Shown here one piece after another: positions 51,098 through 59,556 of a stretch of DNA of 64,000 nt. Made by a program: the position numbers and the translations under genes. The notes beneath the pieces are model-generated. The model did not search any database. It was not told the DNA's origin and saw only the letters and a list, made by a program, of their open reading frames with translations. Position 1 is the first letter of the stretch. Each line of letters starts with the position of its first letter. Source of the stretch: LSCE01 sp050485425 (GTDB lineage: Bacteria > Pseudomonadota > Gammaproteobacteria > Nitrococcales > Aquisalimonadaceae); NCBI GenBank assembly GCA_050485425.1, contig JBJHBJ010000010.1:1-64000 (forward strand). Direction: 5' to 3'.

Positions 51098-52425
51098 CGC
51101 GCCACGATAACGATTTCGTCAGTTGGTTCCGCAGCAGCGCCCCCTACATCAATGCGCACCGGAACCGGGTTTTCGTCATCAGCGTCGGCGGCGAGGCGGT
51201 GGCTGATGACGGCTTCGCGCATCTGGTGCATGACCTGGCGCTGTTGAACAGCCTGGGCATCCGGGTGGTACTGGTGGCCGGGGCCCGGCCACAGATCGAC
51301 GCACGTCTGCAGGCACGGGGCATCGAGGCGAAGTACCACGACGGGCTGCGCATCACCGATCTTGCGGCGCTGGACTGCGTGCGTGAAGCGGCGGGTACCG
51401 TCCGGGTGGAGATCGAGGCGCTGCTCTCCATGGGGGTGGCCAATTCCCCCATGGCCGGTTTCCGCATACAGGTGGCGTCGGGCAACTTCGTCACCGCACG
51501 GCCATTGGGTGTGCGGGACGGCGTGGATTACCTGCACACCGGCGAAGTGCGGCGCATCGACGTGCAGGCGCTGCAGGAGCGGTTGGCAGCCGGCGGCATC
51601 TGCCTGCTGGGGCCGCTGGGCTATTCCCCCACCGGCGAGGTGTTCAACCTGGTCGCCGAAGAGGTGGCCCTGGCGGTGGCGAAGGCGCTGCGCGCCGACA
51701 AGCTCATCTACATCGGCGAGGGCGCGCTGCCGCAGGATGAAGCAGGGCAGTTGCTGCGGGAGATGGACCTGCACCAGGCCGCGGCGCTGCTGAACGGCTG
51801 GCGGGCCCAGGGTGAGGTTCACGGCGAAGCGGTCCGCCTGCTGGAGAGCGCCATTCGCGCGTGCCAGGGCGGCGTGCGTCGCGTCCATCTGCTGAACCGC
51901 CAGCTGGAGGGCGCCCTGTTACTGGAGCTGTTCACCCGCGACGGGGTCGGCACGCTGGTGACCGGCGACCCCTTCGAGTCGCTGCGGCGCGCCACGGTGG
52001 ATGACGTCGGCGGCATACTGGAACTGATCGAGCCGCTGGAACGCGAGGGCATCCTGGTGCGCCGCTCACGAGAGAACCTGGAAACCGCCATCGACGAGTT
52101 CGTGGTCATGGAGCGTGACGGCATGGTCATCGCCAGTGCCGCGCTGTCGCTGCATGCTGAGGATGCCATGGCCGAGCTGGCCTGCTTCGCCATTCACGAG
52201 GATTACCGCAGCGGCGGGCGCGGCGACCGGCTGCTGCGGCATGTGGAGCGGGAGGCGCGGCGGCAGGGGGCGGAGCGTGTCTTCGTGCTCACCACGCGCA
52301 CCGCGCACTGGTTCCAGGAACGGGGCTTCCAGCCGGCCGCGCTGGAGGAGCTGCCGATGGAGCGGCGGGCGCTCTACAACCTGAAGCGGAATTCCAGGGT
52401 ATTCATCAAGGTGCTGGATCGCTGA
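51094..52425 (+). CDS. argA: Amino-acid N-acetyltransferase (N-acetylglutamate synthase)
   Basis: ArgA makes N-acetylglutamate, the first step of arginine synthesis, and is normally feedback-inhibited by arginine. The 443 residues have the classic two-domain form. An amino-acid-kinase-like domain (VISVGGEAVADDGFAHLVHDLALLNSLG, VLVAGARPQIDARL, LLGPLGYSPTGEVFNL) is the arginine-sensing part. A C-terminal GNAT domain (LELIEPLEREGILVRRSRE, ELACFAIHEDYRSGGRGDRLL) follows, then TTRTAHWFQERGFQP. Length equals E. coli ArgA (443). It is translated with argE through an ATGA overlap and ends convergently with the Sel1-repeat gene. Confidence 0.95.
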   Translation: MTRHDNDFVSWFRSSAPYINAHRNRVFVISVGGEAVADDGFAHLVHDLALLNSLGIRVVLVAGARPQIDARLQARGIEAKYHDGLRITDLAALDCVREAAGTVRVEIEALLSMGVANSPMAGFRIQVASGNFVTARPLGVRDGVDYLHTGEVRRIDVQALQERLAAGGICLLGPLGYSPTGEVFNLVAEEVALAVAKALRADKLIYIGEGALPQDEAGQLLREMDLHQAAALLNGWRAQGEVHGEAVRLLESAIRACQGGVRRVHLLNRQLEGALLLELFTRDGVGTLVTGDPFESLRRATVDDVGGILELIEPLEREGILVRRSRENLETAIDEFVVMERDGMVIASAALSLHAEDAMAELACFAIHEDYRSGGRGDRLLRHVEREARRQGAERVFVLTTRTAHWFQERGFQPAALEELPMERRALYNLKRNSRVFIKVLDR

Positions 52426-52439
52426 CGGGGTCTCCGGGC

Positions 52440-52862
52440 CTACTGGCGCGGGGAGGCGTCCGGCGCCCCGGAGTCTTCGTCCACGGTTTCCGGCCGGGGC
52501 GTGCGCGGCCCCATGCCGGCCATCTGCCCCAGCGCCTCCACTGCCCGCCGGCTGCCGTTGTTCGCGGCGGTGCGGATCCAGCGCAGGGCGGCGTTCTCGT
52601 CCTGCTGGACGCCTTCGCCGTTGTAGTACATGTAGCCGATGGTGTACTGCGCGTCGGGGTTGCCGTCCTCGGCCTCGCGGAGCAGCAGTTCGAAGGCGCG
52701 GCTGAAGTCACCGTCCAGGTAGGCCTGCCGCCCTTCCTGGAACCGTTCCGGCGTCCCCGGCTGTGAACCGGTGGATGCGCAGGCCGCCAGCAAGACGCTG
52801 ATGCAGAGAACCGCCAGCGTTTTGCCCATCCTTTCAAGCATGCGTTGTGTCGCGTGATTCAT
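52440..52862 (-). CDS. Small lipoprotein with Sel1/TPR-like repeats
   Basis: The 140 residues include a signal peptide MGKTLAVLCISVLLAAC with LAAC lipobox. Sel1-like repeats follow: GRQAYLDGDFSRAFELLLREAE, then NPDAQYTIGYMYYNGEGVQQDENAALRWIRTAANNG, and a partial third. Such solenoids usually mediate protein contacts in the envelope. A Pro/Asp-rich tail ends the chain. ATG 52862 overlaps the stop of the methyltransferase gene by one base (TAATG); ATG 52829 would start right at the signal peptide. Function is unknown. Confidence 0.82.
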   Translation of the reverse strand: MNHATQRMLERMGKTLAVLCISVLLAACASTGSQPGTPERFQEGRQAYLDGDFSRAFELLLREAEDGNPDAQYTIGYMYYNGEGVQQDENAALRWIRTAANNGSRRAVEALGQMAGMGPRTPRPETVDEDSGAPDASPRQ

Positions 52863-53551
52863 TATCCATCCTGCAGCATTCTCGGGGTGTGCCGCTTGAC
52901 CGCCAGCGTCACGCCATCGGCAATCGGTACCAGGCAGTGATCCACCATGGGTTCCAGGCGGACGCGTTGGTTGAATTCCCGGATCGCCCGGGTCTGGTCG
53001 TCCTGTATGGACGCATCCGCCACTCTGCCAGACCAGAGCACATTATCGATGACAATCAGTCCGCCAGGGCGTATCAGATCGAGACATTTTCTGAAATAGT
53101 GCCAGTAATTGCGTTTGTCTGCATCGATGAACGCCAGGTCGTAGTGATCCGCCCCGCCCTCGGCGAGTAACGTGTCCAGGGTCTCCAGGGCAGGGCCGAT
53201 GCGCAGGTCGATCTTCTGCTCGACGCCCGCCTCGCGCCAGTATTCGCGCGCGTGCGCCGTGGTTTCGGCGTCCACGTCCATGGCGATGATGCGGCCGTGA
53301 TCCGGCAGCGCCTTCGCGACGGCCAAGGTACTGTAGCCGGTGAACACGCCGATCTCCAGCGTTCTCTCGGCGCCGATCGCGGTGGCCAGAACGGTCAGGA
53401 AACTGGCCTGCTCCGGTGCGATCTGCATGCTGGCGCCGGTCATCCGTCCGGTCTGCTCGCGCAGGCGGCTCTCCACGGCTGTTGGTGCCGGCTGCACCTG
53501 TATCAGGTAGTCACCGAGCTGCTCCGTGAGATTCAGCGTTTTCCGGGTCAT
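52862..53551 (-). CDS. Class I SAM-dependent O-methyltransferase (caffeoyl-CoA OMT-like)
   Basis: The 229 residues belong to Methyltransf_3. QIAPEQASFLTVLATAIGAERTLEIGVFTGYSTLAVAKAL carries the SAM-binding ExGxxxGYS motif. IIAMDVDAETTAHAREYW, YDLAFIDADKRNYWHYFRKC (metal-binding Asp) and LIVIDNVLWSGRVAD are also conserved. The physiological substrate of bacterial members is mostly unknown; catechol-type compounds are typical. It is co-transcribed with the Sel1 lipoprotein gene (TAATG overlap) and diverges from cpdA across 148 bp. Confidence 0.9.
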   Translation of the reverse strand: MTRKTLNLTEQLGDYLIQVQPAPTAVESRLREQTGRMTGASMQIAPEQASFLTVLATAIGAERTLEIGVFTGYSTLAVAKALPDHGRIIAMDVDAETTAHAREYWREAGVEQKIDLRIGPALETLDTLLAEGGADHYDLAFIDADKRNYWHYFRKCLDLIRPGGLIVIDNVLWSGRVADASIQDDQTRAIREFNQRVRLEPMVDHCLVPIADGVTLAVKRHTPRMLQDG

Positions 53552-53699
53552 GGGTATCGGTCCGTGCTGCGGGTTTCGCGGTCAGTGCCCATCCCTGAAC
53601 GAAGTGTGACGACCCCGACAGAACGGGAGGGCTGGCTGGAGCTATATTGCCGATGATAACAAGGGCGGGCACCGCCATCATCCGGGGAAACCATTGCTG

Positions 53700-54515
53700 A
53701 TGACTGACGTCTCGACGCAGGAAACGCCGCTTCGGGTGCTGCATGTCACCGATACCCATCTGTTCGCGGCAGAGTCGGACGACCTGGCCGGCGTCCGGAC
53801 CGAGCAGACCTGCCTCGAGGTGCTTGGTCACGTCAGGTCCGAGGCCGGCCGCCTGGACCTCGTGCTGCACACCGGGGACCTGGTGCACGACTACAGCGCG
53901 GCGGCATACAGTCGCCTGCGCGAACGGCTGCTGGATTTCGGCGTGCCGACGCTGGTCATACCCGGCAACCATGACCACGTGGGCGAGATGCGCCGGCAGT
54001 TCGCCATGCCGCCCGTCACCTGGCAGTTCCAGACGGTGGTCGGGAACTGGCTCATCGTCATGCTGGATTCATCCGTCCACGGCGAACCGGGGGGGCGGTT
54101 GCAGTCGGCCGAGCTGGAACAGCTGAACGAGGTGCTGGAGGCGCTTCCGCAGTTGCACGCGCTGGTCTGCCTGCATCACCACCCGGTGGCGATGGGGTCG
54201 GAATGGATCGATCAGATCGGCGTGGAGAACGGTGAGGCGCTGTTCCAGGTGCTGGATCGGCATACCAATGTCCGGGCGGTGGTCTGGGGGCATGTGCACC
54301 AGACCTTCGACGGCGAGCGCCGGGGCGTCAAACTGATGGCCACCCCGTCGACCTGCGTACAGTTCAAGCCCGGTCAGCGGGAATTCGCACTGGATGCGCT
54401 GCCGCCCGGGTATCGCGTGCTGGAGCTGCATCCCAATGGTGAGATCAACTCGCGCCTGTTCCGGCTCAAGGATCTCCCACAGGGCCTGAGGCTGGGAACG
54501 GAAGGCTACAGCTAG
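53700..54515 (+). CDS. cpdA: 3',5'-cyclic-AMP phosphodiesterase CpdA
   Basis: CpdA hydrolyses cAMP and so lowers CRP/Vfr signalling. The 271 residues show the calcineurin-like set: VTDTHLFA (DxH), LHTGDLVHDYS, IPGNHDHVGEM (GNHD/E), LHHHPVAMG and WGHVHQTFDGE. The pattern and length match E. coli CpdA/Icc. Start ATG 53700 is preferred; TTG 53694 is nearer the GGGGA site and adds two residues. A CRP-type palindrome exists elsewhere in the window (13998-14015), consistent with a cAMP network, but no cyclase or CRP gene is visible. Confidence 0.92.
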   Translation: MTDVSTQETPLRVLHVTDTHLFAAESDDLAGVRTEQTCLEVLGHVRSEAGRLDLVLHTGDLVHDYSAAAYSRLRERLLDFGVPTLVIPGNHDHVGEMRRQFAMPPVTWQFQTVVGNWLIVMLDSSVHGEPGGRLQSAELEQLNEVLEALPQLHALVCLHHHPVAMGSEWIDQIGVENGEALFQVLDRHTNVRAVVWGHVHQTFDGERRGVKLMATPSTCVQFKPGQREFALDALPPGYRVLELHPNGEINSRLFRLKDLPQGLRLGTEGYS

Positions 54516-54626
54516 CGCTTTCGTGCGGCTGGTAAATTCCCGGTTTTTCATGATCCTGGGGTATGCTGGTCGCACCGACTGCGCGCACCGGGCGGTGCCG
54601 GCGCAGACAAGATGGAGAGAACGGCG

Positions 54627-55856
54627 ATGGAAGCCAAGCGTATGAGCGAGCGCACGAGCGGAAACGGGCAGGAGGTCGACAGGCTCCGGAGGGAGCTTGC
54701 CTCGGTACGCAAGCGCCTGGAAGAGGAGGTTGCGTACCATCGCGCCCAGGCGGAGACCGCCCGGCAGCGGGCCGAATCCGAGCATCTGCGCGCCCAGGCC
54801 GCCGAGGTGGCCCGGCGCAGGCGCCTGGAAGACAAGGTGGCCACCCTGGAAGCCCAGCGCCAGGAGGCCGCGGAACACGCCGCGCGTTTGCAGCGACGCT
54901 ACGATGAACTCTCCCAGCAGTTCCTGAAGCAGGAGGAATCCGCCCGCCACACCGTGCAGGAGGAGGTGGAGCGCTATCGCGCCGCCGCCCAGAGCGCGTG
55001 GCGCAGCGCGGAGGATGAGCTTTCCGCCATGGAAAGCGAGCTGCAGCGGCAGCGCGAGATGTACGAAAAGGAGCACCAGCGCGCGCGCCAGCTCGAGGAC
55101 ACCTTGCGGGATCTCCAGGGTGTGGACGGCGGTGGTGCGGAAGACCAGGCCGATGCGCTGCTGGAAGAGGTTTCCGCTCTGAAGAAGGCGCTCAACCTCT
55201 CGGAGCGCGGCCGGGCCCAGGCGCAGCGCCGGGCGATCCGCCTGGCGGAACAGCTCGTGGAGTTGGAGGCCAGGCTGCACGACACCGACGAGCGGCCTGC
55301 GGGGCGTGCGCCGCGCCAGGAAGGGCCGGCCGGCCATATCCAGGAGACCTATCGCGCATTTCAGTTCGGCGCCGGCAACCCGCGGGAAGTCGATCTGAGC
55401 GAAGCGAATGCGGTACTGCGCGGCGCGTCGGCCTCACTGCTCGAGGCCAGCGACGAAGCGTTGGCGGACAGCGGCTCGAACGTGTTCGAGGGGGACCTGG
55501 CCGACGAGTTCCTGATGGTTTCCTCCGATCAGTCACTGGACCGCGTCAAACTGGCCAAGCTGCAGGAAGACGTGGAGAAGGCCGAGCGGGAGGGCAGGGA
55601 GCACGAGGCCGCGCGTGAGAAACGCAGGCGGGCCAATGTGTTCCTGGAGCCGGAAGCTGCGGCGGGTCAGCGCGCCAGGACCGGCGCCGGCGGCACCCGG
55701 CAAGGGCCGCCGGCAGCGGCTGCTGGTGCCCCGGCGCCGACGAAACTGGGCAGCAAGCTGTTCGGTGTACTGCTGTTGCTCGTGCTGCTGGGCGTGCTCG
55801 GGGGCGTCGGCATGTGGCTGCTCGGGCTGGATGTGGGACAGGCCATCGGCCTGTAG
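54627..55856 (+). CDS. Coiled-coil protein with C-terminal membrane anchor, unrecognised
   Basis: I do not recognise this family. The 409 residues start at ATG 54627 with GGAGAG seven bases before. Residues ~10-215 are an almost continuous coiled coil rich in Ala, Glu, Arg and Gln (for example RLRRELASVRKRLEEEV, LEAQRQEAAEHAARLQRRYD). A Gly/Asp-rich region follows (HIQETYRAFQFGAGNPREVD, VFEGDLADEFLMVSSDQSLD), then an Ala/Pro/Gly linker. One hydrophobic helix (LFGVLLLLVLLGVLGGVGMWLLG) at the very end would anchor it with the coil in the cytoplasm. There is no signal peptide. It sits alone between cpdA and rubredoxin. Confidence 0.8.
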   Translation: MEAKRMSERTSGNGQEVDRLRRELASVRKRLEEEVAYHRAQAETARQRAESEHLRAQAAEVARRRRLEDKVATLEAQRQEAAEHAARLQRRYDELSQQFLKQEESARHTVQEEVERYRAAAQSAWRSAEDELSAMESELQRQREMYEKEHQRARQLEDTLRDLQGVDGGGAEDQADALLEEVSALKKALNLSERGRAQAQRRAIRLAEQLVELEARLHDTDERPAGRAPRQEGPAGHIQETYRAFQFGAGNPREVDLSEANAVLRGASASLLEASDEALADSGSNVFEGDLADEFLMVSSDQSLDRVKLAKLQEDVEKAEREGREHEAAREKRRRANVFLEPEAAAGQRARTGAGGTRQGPPAAAAGAPAPTKLGSKLFGVLLLLVLLGVLGGVGMWLLGLDVGQAIGL

Positions 55857-55901
55857 CCGCCACTGCCGGAACGGAAAGTCGGGCCCGGCTGGTCGTGGCG
55901 G

Positions 55902-56072
55902 TCAGATCTCTACCATCTCGAAATCGTCCTTGCTGGCGCCGCATTCCGGACAGGTAAAGCTGGCCGGGATGTCCTCCCAGCGCGTGCCCGGGGCGATGCC
56001 TTCCTCGGGAAGACCTTCCTCTTCCTCGTAGATCCACCCGCAGATCACGCACATGTACGATTTGTAGTCCAT
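55902..56072 (-). CDS. rubA: Rubredoxin
   Basis: This is a small iron protein carrying one electron. The 56 residues contain CVICGWIYEEEEG and SFTCPECGASKDDFEMV, the two CxxCG pairs that bind Fe(Cys)4. Length is normal. ATG 56072 with GGAG upstream is used; the frame extends to 56090 without need. Neighbours are a coiled-coil gene (convergent) and thiE (divergent). The partner reductase is not in the window; roles in alkane hydroxylation or oxygen stress defence are both possible. Confidence 0.95.
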   Translation of the reverse strand: MDYKSYMCVICGWIYEEEEGLPEEGIAPGTRWEDIPASFTCPECGASKDDFEMVEI

Positions 56073-56288
56073 CTGTGCTCCGGTCGACACTCAAAAACGC
56101 ATCACTCTAACGCGTGTCGCTGCGACGCGGAAGACCCGGCGGCGGTTGCCGCACATCTTCCGGCCTGCCAAAGTAACGCCCCCTGGGACACTCGGATCGA
56201 TAACGGGCGCAGTCGCAGCGGGCGCGACAATGCGCAGGCCCTGGTCGCGGCGCCGAGGCGTGGCAATATTCGCTGGAAGCTTAGTAAC

Positions 56289-56918
56289 ATGCGCGCAAAA
56301 CCACCCATTCGAGGACTGTACCTGCTGAGTGACGGCGTCCCGCGGAGTGCCGGGGGCCTGCGGGCGTACTACCGGCCGCTGTTGCAGGCCGGCGTGTCCG
56401 TGCTGCAGTACCGGGACAAGGGCACGGACATCGACCGCCGCCTGGCCGAGGCGGCCGAGTTGCTCGCCCTGTGCCGGGACTTCGGCGTGACGTTCATCGT
56501 CAATGACGACGTCGCGCTCGCCGCGGAATGCGGGGCGGACGGCGTGCATCTGGGCCGGGAGGATGGCTCGGTCACTGTGGCGAGAGGGCAACTCGGCGAG
56601 GATGCGGTGATCGGCGTGTCCTGCTACGACAGCCTGGACAGGGCGGAACGACTGGCGGAGCGCGGAGCGGATTATCTTGCCTTCGGCGCGGTCTACGGTT
56701 CAGTCACCAAGCCCGATGCCAGGCGTGTGACGCTGGATCGGCTGCGCGAGGCCAGGCGGCGTTTCGCCCTGCCGCTGGTTGCCATCGGCGGTATCGCGCC
56801 GGACAACGCGGCGCCGGTGCTTGCCACGGGTGTCGACGCGCTGGCCGTGATACAGGGCGTGCATGCGGCGGACGATCCGGTGCGCGCGGTACGGCTGCTG
56901 GCCACGCTGGCGGGTTGA
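56289..56918 (+). CDS. thiE: Thiamine-phosphate synthase
   Basis: ThiE joins HMP-pyrophosphate and thiazole-phosphate into thiamine phosphate. The 209 residues form a TIM barrel: IRGLYLLSDGVP, VLQYRDKGTDIDRRL, FIVNDDVALAAECGADGVHLGRED, VIGVSCYDSLDRAERLAERG, YLAFGAVYGSVTKPDAR and LVAIGGIAPDNAAPVLATG. The usual GPIFxTxTK loop reads GAVYGSVTK, a conservative change with the Lys kept. No TPP riboswitch elements were seen upstream. The gene is followed by hemL after 71 bp. Confidence 0.95.
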   Translation: MRAKPPIRGLYLLSDGVPRSAGGLRAYYRPLLQAGVSVLQYRDKGTDIDRRLAEAAELLALCRDFGVTFIVNDDVALAAECGADGVHLGREDGSVTVARGQLGEDAVIGVSCYDSLDRAERLAERGADYLAFGAVYGSVTKPDARRVTLDRLREARRRFALPLVAIGGIAPDNAAPVLATGVDALAVIQGVHAADDPVRAVRLLATLAG

Positions 56919-56989
56919 TGCCGGCGCAGCGAGGCTTTCTGTAAGGTGGGTGACGTGATGGCCCGTCAGCACACGAGGAGGACGTGTTC

Positions 56990-58273
56990 ATGAAGCATTC
57001 GGCGACCCTGTTCGAGGCCGCGCAGCGGCACCTGCCCGGTGGCGTGAATTCGCCGGTACGCGCGTTCAAGGGCGTGGGGGGCACGCCGGTATTCATCCGC
57101 CGTGCCCAGGGGCCCTATCTCTACGATGAGGATTTCACCCGCTACATCGATTATGTCTGCTCCTGGGGCCCAGCGGTGCTGGGGCACGCTCACCCCGAGG
57201 TGGTGGAAGCCGTGCAGGAGGCGGCTGCCGCCGGGCTGAGTTTCGGCGCGCCCACCGAGGCGGAGACGCGGATGGCCGAGCAGATCAAGCGGCTGGTGCC
57301 GTCGATGGAGCTGCTGCGCATGGTCAGTTCCGGCACCGAGGCCACCATGAGTGCATTGCGTCTGGCCCGCGGCTACACCGGACGGGACGTCATTATCAAG
57401 TTCGAGGGCAACTACCATGGCCATGTGGACGCCTTGCTGGTGAAGGCGGGCTCCGGTGCGCTGACGTTTGGTACCCCCACCTCCCCGGGCGTGCCCGCCA
57501 GCGTGGTCAAGGACACGCTGACACTGGATTACAACGACGCCGATCAGGTGCGCTCGGTGTTTGCCGAGCGGGGCGACGAGATCGCCGCCGTTATTCTGGA
57601 GCCGGTCGCCGGCAACATGAACTGCGTCCCGGGTACGCCGGAGTTCCTGCAGACATTGCGGGAGCAGTGCAGCGCGCACGGCGCGGTGCTGATTTTCGAC
57701 GAGGTGATGTGTGGCTTCCGGGTCAATCTGGGCGGCGCCCAGGCCCACTACGGCATCAGGCCGGACCTGACCTGCCTGGGCAAGGTGGTCGGTGGTGGTA
57801 TGCCGGTGGGCGCCTTCGGCGGCCGGCGCGACATCATGGAGCATCTGTCGCCGCTGGGGCCGGTTTACCAGGCCGGCACGCTGTCCGGGAATCCGGTTGC
57901 CATGGCCGCCGGCCTGAAAACAATGGAGGTCCTGTCACGACCGGGTGTGTTCGACGGTATCGTCCGCCAGAGCGAGCGGCTTGCCGAGGGCATTCGCGAG
58001 CGGGCAGCCAGGGCCGGCATCCCCCTGCAGGTGAATCAGCTGGGCAGCATGTTCGGACTGTTCTTCACCGACCAGCCGGAAGTATCCCGCTTCCAGCACG
58101 TGATGGCGTGCGACGCCGAGCGTTTCAAGCGTTTTTTCCATGCCATGCTGGAGCAGGGCGTTTACATGGCACCCTCGGCTTTCGAGGCCGGCTTCATGTC
58201 GGCCGCCCACGACGACAATGTGGTGGAAGCCACGCTGGCCGCCATGGGGCGGGTATTTCAGGCCCTGGAGTAG
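56990..58273 (+). CDS. hemL: Glutamate-1-semialdehyde 2,1-aminomutase
   Basis: HemL converts glutamate-1-semialdehyde to 5-aminolevulinate for haem. ATG 56990, with GAGGAGG eight bases upstream, gives 427 residues. The class III aminotransferase motifs are YIDYVCSWGPAVLGHAHPEV, VSSGTEATMSALRLARGYTGRD, NYHGHVDALLVKAGSG, and LIFDEVMCGFRVNLGGAQ. The PLP Lys is in LTCLGKVVGGGMPVGAFGG. The open N-terminus HLPGGVNSPVRAFKGVGGTP is diagnostic for HemL. The gene converges on a LON-domain gene. Confidence 0.97.
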   Translation: MKHSATLFEAAQRHLPGGVNSPVRAFKGVGGTPVFIRRAQGPYLYDEDFTRYIDYVCSWGPAVLGHAHPEVVEAVQEAAAAGLSFGAPTEAETRMAEQIKRLVPSMELLRMVSSGTEATMSALRLARGYTGRDVIIKFEGNYHGHVDALLVKAGSGALTFGTPTSPGVPASVVKDTLTLDYNDADQVRSVFAERGDEIAAVILEPVAGNMNCVPGTPEFLQTLREQCSAHGAVLIFDEVMCGFRVNLGGAQAHYGIRPDLTCLGKVVGGGMPVGAFGGRRDIMEHLSPLGPVYQAGTLSGNPVAMAAGLKTMEVLSRPGVFDGIVRQSERLAEGIRERAARAGIPLQVNQLGSMFGLFFTDQPEVSRFQHVMACDAERFKRFFHAMLEQGVYMAPSAFEAGFMSAAHDDNVVEATLAAMGRVFQALE

Positions 58274-58288
58274 TCGTGCAGCGCTTCC

Positions 58289-58867
58289 TCAGGGCAGACG
58301 CAGGCCCGGCAGCAGCGGCTGCAGGGCCCGCAGCCGTTGCTGCGGGTCGTCCAGTTCCAGCAACTGCTGCTTCTGGCTCAGTTCCAGCGGCAGGATTTCC
58401 GCCAGCCGGCAGCCCAGCCACAGGGCGTCGCGTTCACGGCGGTCGACGTGTTCGTAGCCCAGGCCGGTGAGCCCCAGCACCTGGTCAAGCAGCCGCCTGA
58501 GTTCCTCCGGCTGTTCCGGGACTTCCCCGGTCGGGCTGTCGTCCAGGATCTCCACGTCCCCCCAGAGCAGTCGGTTTTCCGCCACGTCCGTGTCCACGAT
58601 GCGGAAGCGGTTCCCGCCGAGGGCCACCAGCCCCAGCAGGCCGTCCTGTCCCTGGCTCCAGTCGACGATGCGGGCGATGGTACCCACCGGGTGCGGATCG
58701 GCCGGTTGTCCGGTTTCGTTGCCGTTGCGGATCAGGCAGACGCCGAAGCCGGTATCCTCGCGCAGGCAGCGGCTGACCATGTCCAGATAGCGGGTCTCGA
58801 AGATCCGCAGCCGTAGCGGCCCCCCGGGGAAGAGCACGGTGCGCAGCGGAAACAGGGGTATGCGCAT
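58289..58867 (-). CDS. LON substrate-binding-domain protein
   Basis: The 192 residues are an isolated LON N-terminal domain without ATPase or protease: IPLFPLRTVLFPGGPLRLRIFE, RYLDMVSRCLREDTGFGVCLI, PVGTIARIVDWSQGQDGLLGLVALGGNRFRI. The helical tail contains LGLTGLGYEHVDRRERDALW and a leucine-rich end (LSQKQQLLELDDPQQRLRAL). Stand-alone forms are widespread in gammaproteobacteria with unproven function. It lies 74 bp from the ubiX stop on the same strand and may join the mpl-ubiX unit. Confidence 0.9.
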   Translation of the reverse strand: MRIPLFPLRTVLFPGGPLRLRIFETRYLDMVSRCLREDTGFGVCLIRNGNETGQPADPHPVGTIARIVDWSQGQDGLLGLVALGGNRFRIVDTDVAENRLLWGDVEILDDSPTGEVPEQPEELRRLLDQVLGLTGLGYEHVDRRERDALWLGCRLAEILPLELSQKQQLLELDDPQQRLRALQPLLPGLRLP

Positions 58868-58941
58868 GTTCTACCTTCTCGCAACGGTTGATCTGCCGCG
58901 GGCCGCCCGGAGCAGGCACACGCGGCTGTGGTGACGGTGGG

Positions 58942-59556
58942 TCAGCGTCCCCAGCGAGGCATCAGCTCCTGCGGAATCTCCAGATGATCCAGAATCCGCG
59001 CGACGACGAAATCCACCAGATCCTGTACCTGGCTGGGACGATTATAGAACCCCGGGCTGGGAGGCATGATGACTGCGCCGGCCCGGCTGAGCCGCAGCAT
59101 GTTCTCCAGGTGCAGGGTGGACAGCGGCATTTCCCTCGGCACCAGGATCAACTGGCCGCGCTCCTTCATGACCACGTCGGCGGCGCGTTCGATGAGGTTG
59201 TTGCTGGTACCCGCCGCCAGGCTGCCCAGCGTGCCGGTGGTGCAGGGACAGATGATCATGCGGCGCGGTGCCCCGGAGCCGGATGCCACCGCCGACGTCC
59301 ATTCGCTGTTGCCACAAAGCTGCAGTTGGCCGTTCGTGGCTCGATAGCGCTCCGAGAGATAGCGTTCGGCGTCACGATTGCGACCCGGCAGCGCCTCGTC
59401 CGTTTCCATGCCGATGACCACGCGCGCCGGGTCCGAGATCAGCAGGTAGACCTGTTGCCGGGCTGCCAGCAGGCATTCCAGCAGCCGCAGGCCGTACTGG
59501 GCGCCGGAAGCGCCGGTCATGGCCAGGGTGACGCCTTGTCGTGCTGTATCCGTCAT
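58942..59556 (-). CDS. ubiX: Flavin prenyltransferase UbiX
   Basis: UbiX prenylates FMN to the cofactor used by UbiD decarboxylases in ubiquinone synthesis. The 204 residues show VTLAMTGASGAQYGLRLLECL, ICPCTTGTLGSLAAGTSNNLIERAADV and LVPREMPLSTLHLENMLRLS. The C-terminal part is AGAVIMPPSPGFYNRPSQVQDLVDFVVARILD. All these segments are conserved. ATG 59556 overlaps the mpl stop by four bases (ATGA), so the two are coupled. UbiD itself is not in the window. Confidence 0.96.
   Translation of the reverse strand: MTDTARQGVTLAMTGASGAQYGLRLLECLLAARQQVYLLISDPARVVIGMETDEALPGRNRDAERYLSERYRATNGQLQLCGNSEWTSAVASGSGAPRRMIICPCTTGTLGSLAAGTSNNLIERAADVVMKERGQLILVPREMPLSTLHLENMLRLSRAGAVIMPPSPGFYNRPSQVQDLVDFVVARILDHLEIPQELMPRWGR

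Noticed and set aside
56091..56288. TPP riboswitch before thiE
   Set aside because: I found no CTGAGA-type core or matching helices in the 198 bp before thiE.
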